From assembly GCF_001649575.2 (NCBI RefSeq), contig NC_051450.1:18564574-18628573 (forward strand): DNA of 64,000 bases, in the 5' to 3' direction. The notes below the pieces were generated by a model, which searched no databases, had not been told where the DNA came from, and worked only from the letters and a program-made list of their open reading frames with translations. The position numbers and the translations under genes are program-made. Of the stretch, positions 48,401 through 59,215 are shown piece after piece (the stretch's first letter is position 1; each line of letters opens with the position of its first letter). The DNA comes from Kryptolebias marmoratus. Lineage: Eukaryota; Chordata; Actinopteri; Cyprinodontiformes; Rivulidae.

Positions 48401-49845
48401 GTCCCAGCGAGTGGTCGACGTCATATTCAAGGCGTTTGAGGCGTGCGCTGCCTCCCAGGTCCGACAGACGCCGTTTCTTGTCCCATAAGCTGAGTTTTTA
48501 ACGCCGCCTACGAGCCTTAGAGCCTTTTCCTGTCCGCTCCATCAGGGCTGCATGAACAACATCTCGTTCGGCAGCGACAGTGTTGGTTACTACGAGACGG
48601 TGGCTGGGGGAGCGGGAGCGGGGCCCGGCTGGGACGGGCGGAGCGGAGTGCACTCCCACATGACCAACACCCGCATCACTGATCCGGAGATCTTGGAAAA
48701 AAGGTGGAGTTAATGAGTTGTGTCCACAAATTATGTTTTTTTTTTTTTTTGTCTTCACTGCATGTTGCTGCTGTCCACCTGTCGTCCAGGTATCCGGTCA
48801 TTTTGGAGCATTTCTCTCTGCGGCCCGGCTCAGGAGGCACAGGGAGGTACCGCGGCGGAGACGGCGTGATCCGGAAACTCTTGTTCAGGAACAAGGTCGT
48901 TCTATCCGTCCTGACAGAAAGGCGAGCCACTCGCCCTTATGGCCTTATGGGTAATTTTTAACATCTGTATGTTATAATGAACTATTTCCTCTTGGAATCT
49001 GGACAGAAGACGCCTGACGGATTGGTGTGTTTCTCTCTCTCTGGCGGTCAGGCGGTGAGGACGGAGAAGCAGGGCTGAACCTGCTCCACAGAGCCGACGG
49101 TCGAGTCCTCAACCTGGGAGCCAAAACCAGCGTCAGCCTTCAGCCAGGGGTAGGACTGTGTGGTGGAAGGTTGTAGTAAACCTCTAATGGTGCCAGATAT
49201 TCCAGTCAGATAAGCAGGAAATGATCCACATTTACAGAATGGACAGAAAGTCCAGATGAACTAAATCTAAAGTTGCTCTTCGTTCAGTCTGACTGATGTT
49301 GAGCTGTTTGGCAAAGAAGAATGAGGAAAAATCTTCATCTCTAAAGACCTGGAGCTGAATACAAATGCACATCACTCTTTTCAGAGTTTTAATTGTTAAA
49401 CAATTTGAAAATCGTGAATCATTTTCCTTCTACGTCACAATTATGCTCTATGTTGTGTTGGTTTAACCCACAAAATCCCAGTAAAACGTTTTGAAGTTTG
49501 TTGTAACGTGACAAAGTCAAAGAAAAGTCTGACGCCTTGGAAAAAAAAGGCTATTTATTTATATTTACGTAATGTTTTAAATCTGAACGGGATTATAACA
49601 CAGCCAGAATATCACATATTTAAATTTTTCTAGCTCCTCTCCTTTTTAATAAAAGAATAAATTGGTTTACAAATTAATTTTGTCTCCCCCTGCAGGACAT
49701 GTTCTGCCTCTACACCCCAGGAGGAGGCGGGTATGGAGGAGAGGACGCAAACAGGACACCTCAGACAAAACGAAGACGTTTGAACGAGACGTTCCCAGAA
49801 AGAGGCAGCATCTTTGAGTACAGAATGGCACAAGAAGGGGTTTAA
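39439..49845 (+). CDS. oplah: 5-oxoprolinase (ATP-hydrolysing), complete
   Basis: Opens 5-oxo-L-proline to L-glutamate using ATP, in the cytosolic gamma-glutamyl cycle of glutathione turnover. 27 coding exons, 1312 residues in this model (human 1288): 39439-39609, 40028-40219, 40603-40717, 41199-41322, 41614-41809, 42133-42298, 42381-42519, 42753-42820, 43250-43425, 43506-43646, 44310-44422, 44504-44674, 44815-44952, 45039-45177, 45268-45380, 45722-45873, 45954-46114, 46196-46297, 46393-46567, 47331-47515, 47618-47767, 47856-47990, 48309-48458, 48546-48703, 48790-48950, 49052-49149, 49696-49845. Hydantoinase A-type half: [10 protein letters not shown] (13-22), [35 protein letters not shown]. 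Hydantoinase B-type half: [59 protein letters not shown]. The ATG follows CACCGTC in the exon starting 39412. The end of exon 9 is uncertain. Exon 15 appears to use a GC donor. Confidence 0.96.
39621..39949. mobile_element. hAT-like MITE in oplah intron 1 with perfect 8-base target duplication
   Basis: The ends CAATGATTCCCAAAG and GTTTGGGAACCACTG are imperfect inverted repeats of the hAT type. The 8-mer CTATAGAT flanks it exactly at 39613-39620 and 39950-39957. The 329-base element has no coding frame. The left duplication begins only four bases into the intron, whose donor GTAC is at 39610. Confidence 0.85.
40786..41098. mobile_element. Possible piggyBac-type MITE in oplah intron 3
   Basis: The flanks are TTAA at 40782-40785 and 41099-41102. 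The ends CTCTTTTAAAACCAC and the complement of the right end, CCCTTTCAGCACCAC, are imperfect inverted repeats. TTAA duplication and a CCCTTT-like tip fit piggyBac-derived elements. There is no coding capacity. Confidence 0.45.
41852..42079. mobile_element. Foldback-type non-autonomous element in oplah intron 5
   Basis: The two ends are near-perfect inverted repeats of about 48 bases. The left end includes ACAGGGGTGTCCAACCCTGG and TCCTGGAGGGCCACCATCCT; the right end is the complement with about three differences. Total length is about 228 bases. The family GGGGTGTCCAA...CCTGGTCCTGGAGGGCC is very common in fish genomes. Confidence 0.75.
43800..44215 (+). repeat. TTTTAGCTA-rich interspersed repeat, copy 1
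   Basis: A T-rich lead with TTTATTTACAAATATTTCCC and AATCTGCTTCAA is followed by loosely repeated TGCTACTTTTAGCTTTTAGC units. A second copy with the same order and orientation lies at 58780-59215. It occupies most of the oplah intron between the exons at 43506 and 44310. Confidence 0.65.
44683..44765 (+). repeat. Dispersed repeat copy I, filling an oplah intron
   Basis: ACAAAAATGGCAGATATCTT, GATACTGAGCTAAAATTTGG, AAGAGTCGTCTGAGCGCTAA. This fragment makes up more than half of the 140-base intron 12 (44675-44814). Confidence 0.6.
48020..48250 (+). repeat. Dispersed repeat copy J, filling an oplah intron
   Basis: GTTAACAAAATATCTCACGA, ATCACTGGATGGAATTTAAT, AAGATGGCTGCCTCAGCTAA and GGTCGTAGCTTAAAGCCATT. 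It makes up most of the 318-base intron 47991-48308. Confidence 0.65.
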
Positions 49846-50015
49846 AAGGAAAAAAATCCGGATGAGGATGAATTTAAAGACCAGAGGAGACGAGAAACAT
49901 GCTAAATCTTTTAACAAAAGGCAACAAAGTTAGTAATGGTGCATAATCAGTATTTTTGGGTGCAGGACACTAGTTTTTAACACAAACTGGATTACCATGC
50001 AGCTGTTTCTGTAAC

Positions 50016-50021
50016 AATAAA
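50016..50021 (+). terminator. Poly(A) signal of oplah
   Basis: AATAAA in GTAACAATAAACATG, 171 bases after the oplah stop codon. Confidence 0.65.
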
Positions 50022-50105
50022 CATGTTTTTAGTGGCACAGTCTCATCATGTGGATTCTAATTCTGGTTTTATTTGAAAGGGCCAAATTTGTTGTTTTTAC
50101 CTCTG

Positions 50106-50330
50106 TGTGTGTTTGTTAGGTTAAAATATCTCCTCTCACTGGACGGATTTTAATGAAAGTAATCATCAGATAAACATCTACAACTAGTTAACTTTAATTC
50201 AAGATGGCTGCCACAGTCAACTCGCATTTAAATACAGAAATATTTATAACTCTGAGATAAAATGTGGCGTGGCAACAGCTGAGGCTGATATACATTACTT
50301 AAAGGAATGTTTGGCCTTTTTCTACCTCAT
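50106..50330 (+). repeat. Dispersed repeat copy K
   Basis: GTTAGGTTAAAATATCTCC, CACTGGACGGATTTTAATGA, AAGATGGCTGCCACAGTCAA, and an end reading AAAGGAATGTTTGGCC. Confidence 0.6.
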
Positions 50331-51259
50331 GGTTTATTTAAAAACAGGTATATAAATAAAAGAAATGAGCAGATTCACCATTAGATCTGACTGCATGTAA
50401 AACCAACCCCTGCTCTTTGTACGAGGGTCGTTAGCCACTCATGGAGGCGATTTGCACGACTGCAAAGTTCATACATGACAGGTAGTCACGCCCGGCATTC
50501 TTGTTTGTCTGCGTTGAAGGAAACTCTCCCCGGGTAAATTGCCGTCCCCTCCTCCATCTTTAGAAACAGGAATGAGGACGATGGGAGTGCAGGCATGCAG
50601 CTGATACAGAGATAGTGGTCCCAGCAGGAGGCCAACGGCTGCAGGACTGCTGATGGAAATCAGAACACCGAGAGGAGTGTGAAGCAGAAAGGTCAACCGG
50701 TGAAGAACACCGAAAGGACATTTTCAGTTAATCTAGACGGTTTAGCAACAATTAACACGATCCAGCCTGTCCTTCTCTTGATAAGTGATTCAGTTCAAAA
50801 CAACTATCTAATGTGTGTTTGCATGTCTTTAGTTTGTGGTAAAGTAAAAGCAAACTTTGCTTTACGAAGATAGATGTGTTAAAATAGTGTGGACAGATTT
50901 GCCGTTACCTTTAGAGACAAGTTCTTTTTCAAATTAGTTAGGTGTCCTCAAGCTTCTCAGCAGCCATTCAGTTTATTTAAAGAGAACAAACAGCCACTGG
51001 GTGGTTTGGTATGATTGTGTGCTCCACACTGAACATGGAGCAGAGAAAACAAAGGTGAGACAGAAGAATATAGATGTCCATGTTGAAGGTAAAGGCTGTA
51101 AGTCCACCTCGAAGTAGCTTCATGTTCCTCTGACCACAGCTGACAAGATTAATAAAAACTATAATGTTTATGGGACCGTAGCCAACCTCCCAGGACGTGG
51201 AAGCAAGAAGAAACAATCTGCTGGCTTCTTTTAGATAGAAAACTTTTACTACCCTGAGA

Positions 51260-51700
51260 CGACTTTTGTTGTGACTTGGCCCCATATAAGTAAACTGAAT
51301 TGAGATTGATTAGAAATGCAACCCCAGATGGATCAGAGGAAACCACCCAAAACCATTCAAGCTGAACTCGAAGGTCAAGATGTGTCACTTTCTGATCCAT
51401 CACCATTCCTCACATTTTGAATCATAATAGATTTCATGGAGGAAAACCCAGGAGGGCGTCACTAAATACAGAAAAACACCGAAATGTTGACAAGCCCCAA
51501 AGTTTCTGGGACAAATGTGCCTACAGTCAACCATGGAGGGGCTCCAGTTTGTTTCAGGGCTGCTTTGGTGCATCTGGCTGGAGGAACCTTAAATCTGTGC
51601 AGGGTATAATAAAATCTCGAGACTATCAAGGCATCCTGGAGCGAAACAGAAAGCTCAGCCTCAGGTCAACAGTATAAAAACCCAGAACATACAGCTAAAA
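51260..51700 (+). mobile_element. Possible degenerate Tc1-like or other transposon remnant
   Basis: An 86-codon open frame (51417-51677) contains DKPQSFWDKC and a GCFGASGWRNLKSVQGII stretch reminiscent of the WGCFAASGTG region of Tc1 transposases. Upstream, CCCCATATAAGTAAACTGAA resembles the 3' end of a common fish repeat. The match is weak, frames are broken and no terminal repeats were found. Confidence 0.35.
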
Positions 51701-53298
51701 CTCAAGAATGGCTGGGGGCAAAAACACACATTTGGTTACCCTTAAATGGCCCTGCTCAGAGAGGATGGGTCAGACTACTTGCTGGGAAATGCAGATGTCT
51801 CAAACATGAAGTACAGAGATCAGTGATTGTTGCATAAGTTTCTGCTACAAAATATTAAAGGAATGCAAGGCCTTTAATTGACATTGTGTTTTTATAATGT
51901 ACCCGATGCACTAAATGAAAATAATTAGATATAAATTCATGATAATTTTCACATTTTTAACTCCACTTTTCACCACCATTTGTTGCCTGACAGCCACAAT
52001 GAAAGGTTTGCATTATTAAAGTGAACTTTTTCGTGTTTCGGCTGCAGCTCGTTGGCTTTTGTTTGGCTGCTGTGAGTTCAGGTTTTCTGTTTACTTTGAA
52101 CCACGATGTCATCCTGACCGTAAACAACTCTATGTTTGGTCAGTTTATTTGACGAACACAAGACTCTGGTTAAAATTAAAATCACCCAAATACAAGGAAG
52201 TGCTTGTAAAATGTCTATTGGCACATATGACTCTAAGCAGCGCTGTTCAAATGAAAACGCTTTTATTATAAAACCCTGTTGGACTCCAGAACTTTCATTT
52301 TACCTTCCCAGTTGAGTTGTCAGTTCAGCTCAGTAATGTAAAAAAAAAATTCATCAAGGCCACAAAAAAAATGGCAAAACATTCACCTGTCAATGTGAGA
52401 AAACACTTAGTGCAAACAGAAAACTTGCAGTTTGAGGTAAAGATGTCACAAGAGGCTGCTAAATTCTCAAAAAAATAAACAAAAAAATCCAGATTGTGCA
52501 CAATTTCAACATATTTAGCAGCACCAGAGACATGAAAATGTAAAATGTGTGAAGTTCTTTAGGTTTTTATCCTACTTAAAAAGCACAAAATAAACAGGGT
52601 CGACATAAAATGACAGTAAAACTGAAATGGACAGTTCAGACCTGCTGAAATATTAGAGGAAAAATGACAGATTATACTGTGTTAAGTGTCTGATACCAAA
52701 TATCAACATTTGAACAGAAAAATTTCCATTTTTTATGTCCGAGTCCTACAGAACAGTTAATCCTGGGAGAAAAAAACTGAAAAACATTTTGATTTTGACT
52801 CTTTTTTTCAAGCTTAAACTTGCGGCAACAGTCCATACAGCTGGTTTAGCCACTCTTAAATACATCCGGTACATTCAAGCAGTCATTATGGGTAGACAAC
52901 ATTTAAAAACATTCATAAGAAACTGTGCAAACAGGACCCGCAGTGCAAAGAGCGTGCAGCAGGACAGAGTTTCACTGAAACACTGAGGTAGATATCTGCT
53001 TTGTTATATAGTTGTTTGAGGTAGTTTGGATTCAGTGAAACCACGTCATGCTCCACCCTGAAGACAGGTTGTTCATTTTAAAAATAATGACCTAAACAAA
53101 TATGGTATTTGCTCCAAATCAAGTTAAAAACATGAATAAAATTGTTTGCACCTTATATATAAAGAGACAATCAACTTCTTTTGAGGTGAAGGCAGAATAT
53201 TGTGTCTTGAGTTGCAGCAAAAATGTGTTTTTCTTTACAGATGTTTACTTAAATTGGATCTCAGGACTGTTTCTGACTTGAATCCAGGGCCTTGACGC

Positions 53299-55832
53299 TC
53301 AGAACTGATGGTATCGGTTCAGTGGAGCCCCGTTCTGCAGGCCGTACTGACTCTGCGCTTGTGGATGTGAGTAAGAGTTCTGATTCGTTGGCACGAGAGC
53401 GTCAAAAACGCTCTTATTTGGAGGCACAGACTGCAACATGTGGTCCAGGTCCACGAGTAAAGGAGGGGCCTGAACCGAGACCTGTCTGCTGGGGAGGATG
53501 GGCCAATAGGTGTGACTCAGAAAGTGACCGGGTGTCAGAGGCGAGCCATTGAAGCTGTAGAGAGGTAGTCCACTGTGCAGGGGCACCAGGGGACCTCCGC
53601 TGAAACGCATGCTAGGTGGGGCAACAGCGTTGGGGGGAGTATGCTTGGAATAGGAAGTAGGCAGCTCCCAGGGAGGTGCAAAATTCTCCCGCCTGGAAGA
53701 TTTCTGCAGCGGCGGCCTGTAATCCTCATAACCATCTGACCTGGACTCACAGGTGGGAGGAAGACGCTTCACAGAGTGCTGCACTCCTTTCCATTCGTCA
53801 TCAGAGGAGGAGGAGGTGGAGGCAGGGCTTGCAGAGCTGGCGGAGGCGCTGCGGGCTGAGGAGGCGTAACGAGGGCGCTCCACCTCCCCCCAGCAGTCCC
53901 GGGCAGCCGCGTCTCCATCCCCGGACGCAGCCGAAGGCCGCAGGCTGTGCAGCAGGGAGTCGATGGCGAAGGACAATTCCAGCTTGGGACGAAACGGGTC
54001 CCCCTGTGGCGGCGAGGGGTCCTCTGAGCGCACGGGTGGGAGGGCGGCGTCTGAGCTAGCAGGAAGCTCTGATTCTGGCTTGTACCCCTGCAGAATGTAG
54101 GGGGCCAGATCCTGGGCGAAGATGGTCTCATCCTGGCGCGACACCGCCGTGTTCTGCCTCTTCAGGAGCTCCAGGGGAACGCGGCTCAAATCCACGGTCC
54201 AGAAGTTCCCTTTCCCCTGAGGCTTTCCAGGATCCTTCAGCACCTGGAGGACGACAGAGACACGAGTTCTGGTCAGACCAGCTCCACAAATACCCATCAG
54301 TGAAAGATAACAGGCCAATCTCCAAACGTGCTCTAAGAACAGTAGCAACATTTCCTTCAGGGCACTGATGTGACTGAAGTTAAAATAAAGGCCTTGACGG
54401 AATGCATATCCCCCACCGCCTTTCATGCATGATTTGTTAGAGCTTAAAGTGTTGAGAATCACTAAGTTTTAGCTCAATAACTAGCCAACACCTTTGTTGT
54501 GTTATTAGCTGTGGCAGCCATCTTAAGATGAGTTGACTCCAAAACATGCAGTGATTCTTGAATAATTTTGCAAACAGACAAACATGGCTGACGTCACTAA
54601 TTATTGACAAAGTTTGAAGCAAAACAATAATAATATTGCACAATGAGTAGCACTCAGAGTATCTGTTTGGGGTCTGTCTCAGCTACTACCACTCCAAATT
54701 TTAGCACAAAGTTATGGCCACTTTTGTGTTGGCTCATTCCTCGTATCCATCCTGATTGAGGCTCACTCCAAAACTGAATTAGTTGCAGTTAATGATGTTC
54801 AAGAGTTTCATTTAAATCCATCCTCTGGTTCATATTGTGCCAACACTACAAACACACACAGGCAAAAACACTATCAAGTTCAGTAGTGGGAGATATGCAC
54901 ATACAAACCTTAACAAAGCAGTCATAAGAAGAAAGGTTGTGTCGCACAGAATCCCTCCAGCCTTTGTAGTTTCCTTTGAAAAATGGGAAGAGGGTGCTGA
55001 TTTCCTTCAGGATCTGGAAACAAAACAAACATCGGGATGGCTGTCTGATTCAGACTTCTTTTCAGGTGAACTTAAATGGGGGGTTAAAACTGAATGGAAA
55101 ATGGAACCAAGATTTTTATGTTTTTAAATAAAAGAGAGATTTCCCCCCCTTAAACAAGGGAACTTTTTACACACCTACTGTATATCTAATCAGTGCTCTG
55201 ATACAGATCAGTGTCTGGTTTCACTGCAGCTCAGGCTTATCAAAGCAAACCGACAATGGATGCTCACCCAAGTTTCACACTGACTCAGGCGGCTGCTTAG
55301 TGTCACTTCTTGGACTGTAAACTATCTGCCTGAACGAGCAGGTCAAAGAAAAATATGCGCACAGCCATTATTTCTAATGTAAAGATTTAAAGAGCCGTGC
55401 GTAAAACATCTCATGCGTCTTATTTACCTCAGATAAAGTCAGCTTCTTCTCTGGAGACCGCTGGATCACCATGGCGATCATAGCCAGATAGGAGTACGGT
55501 GGTTTGGGATACCGCTGGTAGTTCTTCTTCCTCCCTCCGCTGCTCTTCTCCCCGCTCCATGAGTCCCGGCTTTCACTCTGCTCCTTCATGTGGGCATCTG
55601 AGCGCGCCGGTTGGCTCTCTAGGCGCGCCGGCTGCTGAGGAGCCATCTGAACTGGGCCACGACGCCCACCTGGGGCTGCTGAGCTCCGCGCTACGCCCCT
55701 GGAAGGAGAGCTCCGCTGCGCATTATTCCCGTGGACGTCAAGGTGATGGTCGCGATGTTCTCCTAGGTGGTGGTGGTGGTGGGACAGAACGGGTGGTGCC
55801 AGGAGACTCTGCTCCGGCCGGTGCTTTGTCAT
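53299..55832 (-). CDS. foxh1: Forkhead box protein H1 (FAST1/FoxH1), complete
   Basis: A forkhead transcription factor that recruits SMAD2/3-SMAD4 to Nodal/activin target genes in the nucleus. Three coding exons on the minus strand: 55832-55428, 55013-54909 and 54243-53299, all phase 0, giving 484 residues. The forkhead domain runs from [15 protein letters not shown] (about 108) through [20 protein letters not shown] to [14 protein letters not shown] (about 193). The recognition helix [15 protein letters not shown] matches FoxH1. Near the C-terminus is PPNK (444-447) in the SMAD-interaction region ([20 protein letters not shown]). Histidine-rich and Ser/Asp-rich linkers flank the domain. MTKHRPEQS is the first in-frame ATG in exon 1; the frame stays open upstream but without ATG. 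Exon 2 has a weak donor (GTTTGT). The gene is convergent with oplah. Confidence 0.93.
54390..54835 (-). repeat. Dispersed repeat copy M (one copy plus a partial copy) in foxh1 intron 2
   Basis: The plus strand reads GACGGAATGCATATCCCCCA, CCGCCTTTCATGCATG, TTAGCTGTGGCAGCCATCTT and a second GTCTCAGCTACTACCACTCC block. It fills most of the intron between the foxh1 exons at 54243 and 54909. Confidence 0.6.
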
Positions 55833-56639
55833 GCTGATCCAAACCCAGAGGGGAGTGAAAGAAGGAGCACAAAGAGGGAGGAGGAGGGGGGAGGCGGTCA
55901 GAGAGTCGGTCCTTAACTTCTGGCTCCAGGCTGACTCTATTTGAAGAGCAAACAATTAACAGTTTCATGTAAATCCCGCTGCGTAATCCCAGAGGGAATG
56001 GCTGCGCGCCCCCGGGGGTGGGGGGCTGCAGTGCGTGGGGAGGGGCTGTGTACCGATAGGGGAGGGAGAAAGACAATACCCTGGAGATGATATCAACAAG
56101 CAGCGGAGATGCGACGAAATAGCTTTGGAAACACAAGTTACAGAGGTTTTACGCACGTGCGCACATGAGGAGGAAACATCAAACTTATGAGAAAGTTTAG
56201 CAAAACACAAATCCATCTCCTCAACGTGGGTTAAAATTTTTTATTTCTATCATTTGTTGTATTTAAAAACAAAAAAATAAACCTGAGGGTGAAATAAGTC
56301 AAGTTAAGTCAATTTATTCATGAAGCGCTTTAAAAAAAATCGACAAGTGATGGTGAACAGCAATAAATAGTACAAATTAAATAAAACATCAGAAGGAAGT
56401 CAACATTTACATAAAACAGCAGTAAAGTCCACTCAGACTGGGTGAAATGTAAAAACTCAGAGAAGTGATCCGGATTGAACCAATCAACAGTTCACGGTCT
56501 ACATTTACATCAAAACTTGCTAATAAACAAACACTGAGGGTGTCAGTTTCTAAGAGAATCTGTCCAGAGAGGCGATATCGAACTAATTTTCCCGCTGCTG
56601 AAAGGAGAGGGCGGGCGATGATGTTTTTATCCGTGCCTG

Positions 56640-56770
56640 TTAGCAAAATATGCCATGAACCACTGAACGGGTTTTAAAGACACTCCCAGAAGGTGGATGT
56701 ACTTTTAATTTCAAGATGGCCACCACAATCAGCTGCCCTTTTGTTATAATTCAGTCAGTTTGGCGGGTAA
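56640..56770 (+). repeat. Dispersed repeat copy N (fragment)
   Basis: CTGTTAGCAAAATATGCCAT, GAACCACTGAACGGGTTTTA and CAAGATGGCCACCACAATCA are the left-hand blocks of the family. Confidence 0.6.
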
Positions 56771-57009
56771 TAATGTAACATTCAGCGTGGTCAAATATGG
56801 GATACGTAATGGACATGAAGTAATATTGTTTCAGCTTTGTCACGACTGGCAGACCTAAAACACAAAATGCATAAAGAACAATAGCTAAATGATTGTAACT
56901 GAATGAATCGCCCTTTAGCCGATCCTCAAACCAGAAGCATACTTCAGCCTAGTGTCAAGCTTTTATTTTGGTACTTCCTGTTTCAGGTGTAAAAAATTTG
57001 CATATTAGC

Positions 57010-57135
57010 TAAACATTTAGTTTCAACATTTAGCATTTAGATTTAACATATAACATTTAGATTTAACATTTAACATTTAGATTTAACATTTAGCATTTAG
57101 ATTTATATTTAGCATGTAGCTGTAACATTTACATG
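57010..57135 (+). repeat. AT-rich minisatellite (TTTAGATTTAACAT-type units)
   Basis: Five or six imperfect tandem units built from ACATTTAGATTTAACATTTA, with AGC substitutions, followed by diverged TAGCATGTAGC units. Confidence 0.75.
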
Positions 57136-57284
57136 TAACTAGCTAAATGTTGTAAAAAGTGACATCAGAAAATCAACACTACATTTTTAAACAGTGTTTG
57201 AAGCTAAATGTGACAACATTTAGGCATGAATTTTGAGCACAGGCTCCTTTACAAACGGCGCCCCATAATAACACCACCTAACTC

Positions 57285-57345
57285 TGTCATGAACGGCGGC
57301 GGGCGATATGCATCCTTCAAGGAACATTATAAGGAATTAGAACAG
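57285..57345 (+). repeat. Dispersed repeat copy O (3' end fragment)
   Basis: CATGAACGGCGGCGGGCGAT followed by ATGCATCCTTCAAGGAA. This is one of the clearest copies of the family's 3' end, 500 bases from copy N and in the same orientation. Confidence 0.65.
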
Positions 57346-57620
57346 GTTGGAGTGGTTGTTACTCCTTTCAAAATAAAAGTGCACGTCTGAAAATGACTTT
57401 AATTTTTGATTTAACAGCTAAAACTAAGGTGCCTGATCACGTGATTCAACATGATCCTGTGTGTGTGTGTGCAGGATCTTCCTAGGTGCTGAAAGAGCCA
57501 AAGTTTCGGGCATGTGGGTCTTTTGTTGGGTTTAACGCAGCGCTAATGTGAAAAATGTCGCTTCCCAGCAAGACAGCGAAAACAAGAAAGGGGCCCCATT
57601 CGGAGAGCTGGAGACTGTCC

Positions 57621-57624
<4 letters not shown>

Positions 57625-57690
<66 letters not shown>
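57625..57690 (+). repeat. (AG)n microsatellite
   Basis: An uninterrupted AG run of 66 bases. Confidence 0.97.
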
Positions 57691-57694
<4 letters not shown>

Positions 57695-58779
57695 GCCTCT
57701 TAGCATGTGAGGAAGCAGCTATTCAGAACCATTCTCTGCTGCTTACAAGCTGCTAAGTGTTAACTGGGCAGAGCTTTCACACCTTAAACATTTAAACATG
57801 AGAGCCATCAGGTTCGATTGGAAAAAAAAAATCAAGAAACAAAAGAAGTTGTCATGAAACATGGCGCAAACTTTCACACTCGGCTTTAAAGTGTTAATTT
57901 TAGTCTCTTTATTGCGCTAACTGACATATTACAGCCTAGAATATGAATTTAGTAGCATCCCCTTTTTGAATGACACCTAAAATGGTCACTTCTTTTTCAG
58001 GTGCTTGTTAAAATAAACCCTTGATTCTGGTGTTAAAAACAAAAATAACTCACCTCACTGAGATTCAGCTTTTGTTTCTGTGTTTGAAACAATTTAAAGA
58101 GTTCAAACTTGTATTCCAGGTGAGATGGCTTCACCTGGACCCACCTGATGCTTTCATTAGTGGTTTTCTTCTCTTATTGTCACCTTGTCGCTTCGAGACT
58201 TTGGCTCCCTCTAGTGGAGACAAAGTCAACTTTGAATCTATTAAAAAAGAAAAGGCCAGGGTCTCCAAATGTGATCCTATTAGTGTTTAATTTCTTTGCC
58301 CCTCTGGACCAGCGGTGTGTCATTACAAACTGTAAATCCATCTTTTCCTGTCTGCTGAAGAGTAACCTAACAGGGTTTTCCTGGATTAGTGAGCGGCTCA
58401 CGAGAAGAATGGGAATTTACGTGAAAAGGTCAGCACTGGGGATAAGGTTTGGTCCCAAACGGGCTGATTGTGTCGGAACAAATCCCTGCTAAGCTGCTCC
58501 CAAGAAGGACAGAGAAAGTTGTCAACCTTCCACTTTGTTTTTTTTTTGTTTGTTTTCTGATGAAACATCTTTAAAGTCTGACTTTGAACGCTCTTCTCAG
58601 AGGCCTTCAGTTTGGTCAGAGGGGGTTTATCCCTTTAAGCTCTTCTTTCTGCACAAAACTGCAAAACAAAAATGTTTGACAAACTAACAGCAGGAAAGTT
58701 GACTCAGCTTTCCTGTTATTGTTTCCTGTTTTTTTTATTTTTGCATCCATTCTTTGTAGTCTAACTACATCTGCAAACT

Positions 58780-59215
58780 TTGGGCTATTTTAGCCGTTCG
58801 TACATTAAAACGCTCGGCTCGTTCAGGAGACGACGGCTGGGACTTTTGTTTGGTTTTTTAAAATACTTTTATCCTTTTCAAAATCATAAATTTTATTTAC
58901 AAAAAACATCCCCACAGAAACACATTAAGATCTCTTCAATAGCTTTAAAAACATTGTTCTGTAAGAAATCTGCTTCAACATACTTGCTCTATTTATGTCT
59001 TTTATGCTACTTTTAGCTACTAATCTGCTACTTTTTAGCTAATCTTCTGCTACTTTTAGTTAGCAATTTGGTATTTTAACTTCTAGCTAATCTTTACCCC
59101 TTTTAGATAGCCTTTTGCTAGTAACATTTTGCTACCTTTTAGCTATAATGACTCAGTTTTAGCTTCATCTTCAAATTTCAGTGCTCAGCATTCACACTGG
59201 ATTTTCACAAAAAAC
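58780..59215 (+). repeat. TTTTAGCTA-rich interspersed repeat, copy 2
   Basis: TTTTATTTACAAAAAACATC, AAATCTGCTTCAACA and then loosely repeated GCTACTTTTAGCTA and TAGCTAATCTTCTGC units. Order and orientation match the copy at 43800-44215. Confidence 0.65.

Larger units (their letters stand above)
50022..53298. other. Intergenic region between the convergent genes oplah and foxh1
   Basis: Contains dispersed repeat copy K (50106-50330), a short tail fragment of the same family near 51855-51880 (AAAGGAATGCAAGGCCTTTA) and a possible transposon-derived segment at 51260-51700. The rest, including the probable foxh1 3' UTR, is AT-rich without recognised genes. I could not pick a convincing foxh1 poly(A) signal. 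Confidence 0.5.

Noticed and set aside
55833..55955. N-terminal extension of FoxH1 upstream of MTKH
   Set aside because: The frame is open but has no ATG, so the first ATG at 55832 is the better start.
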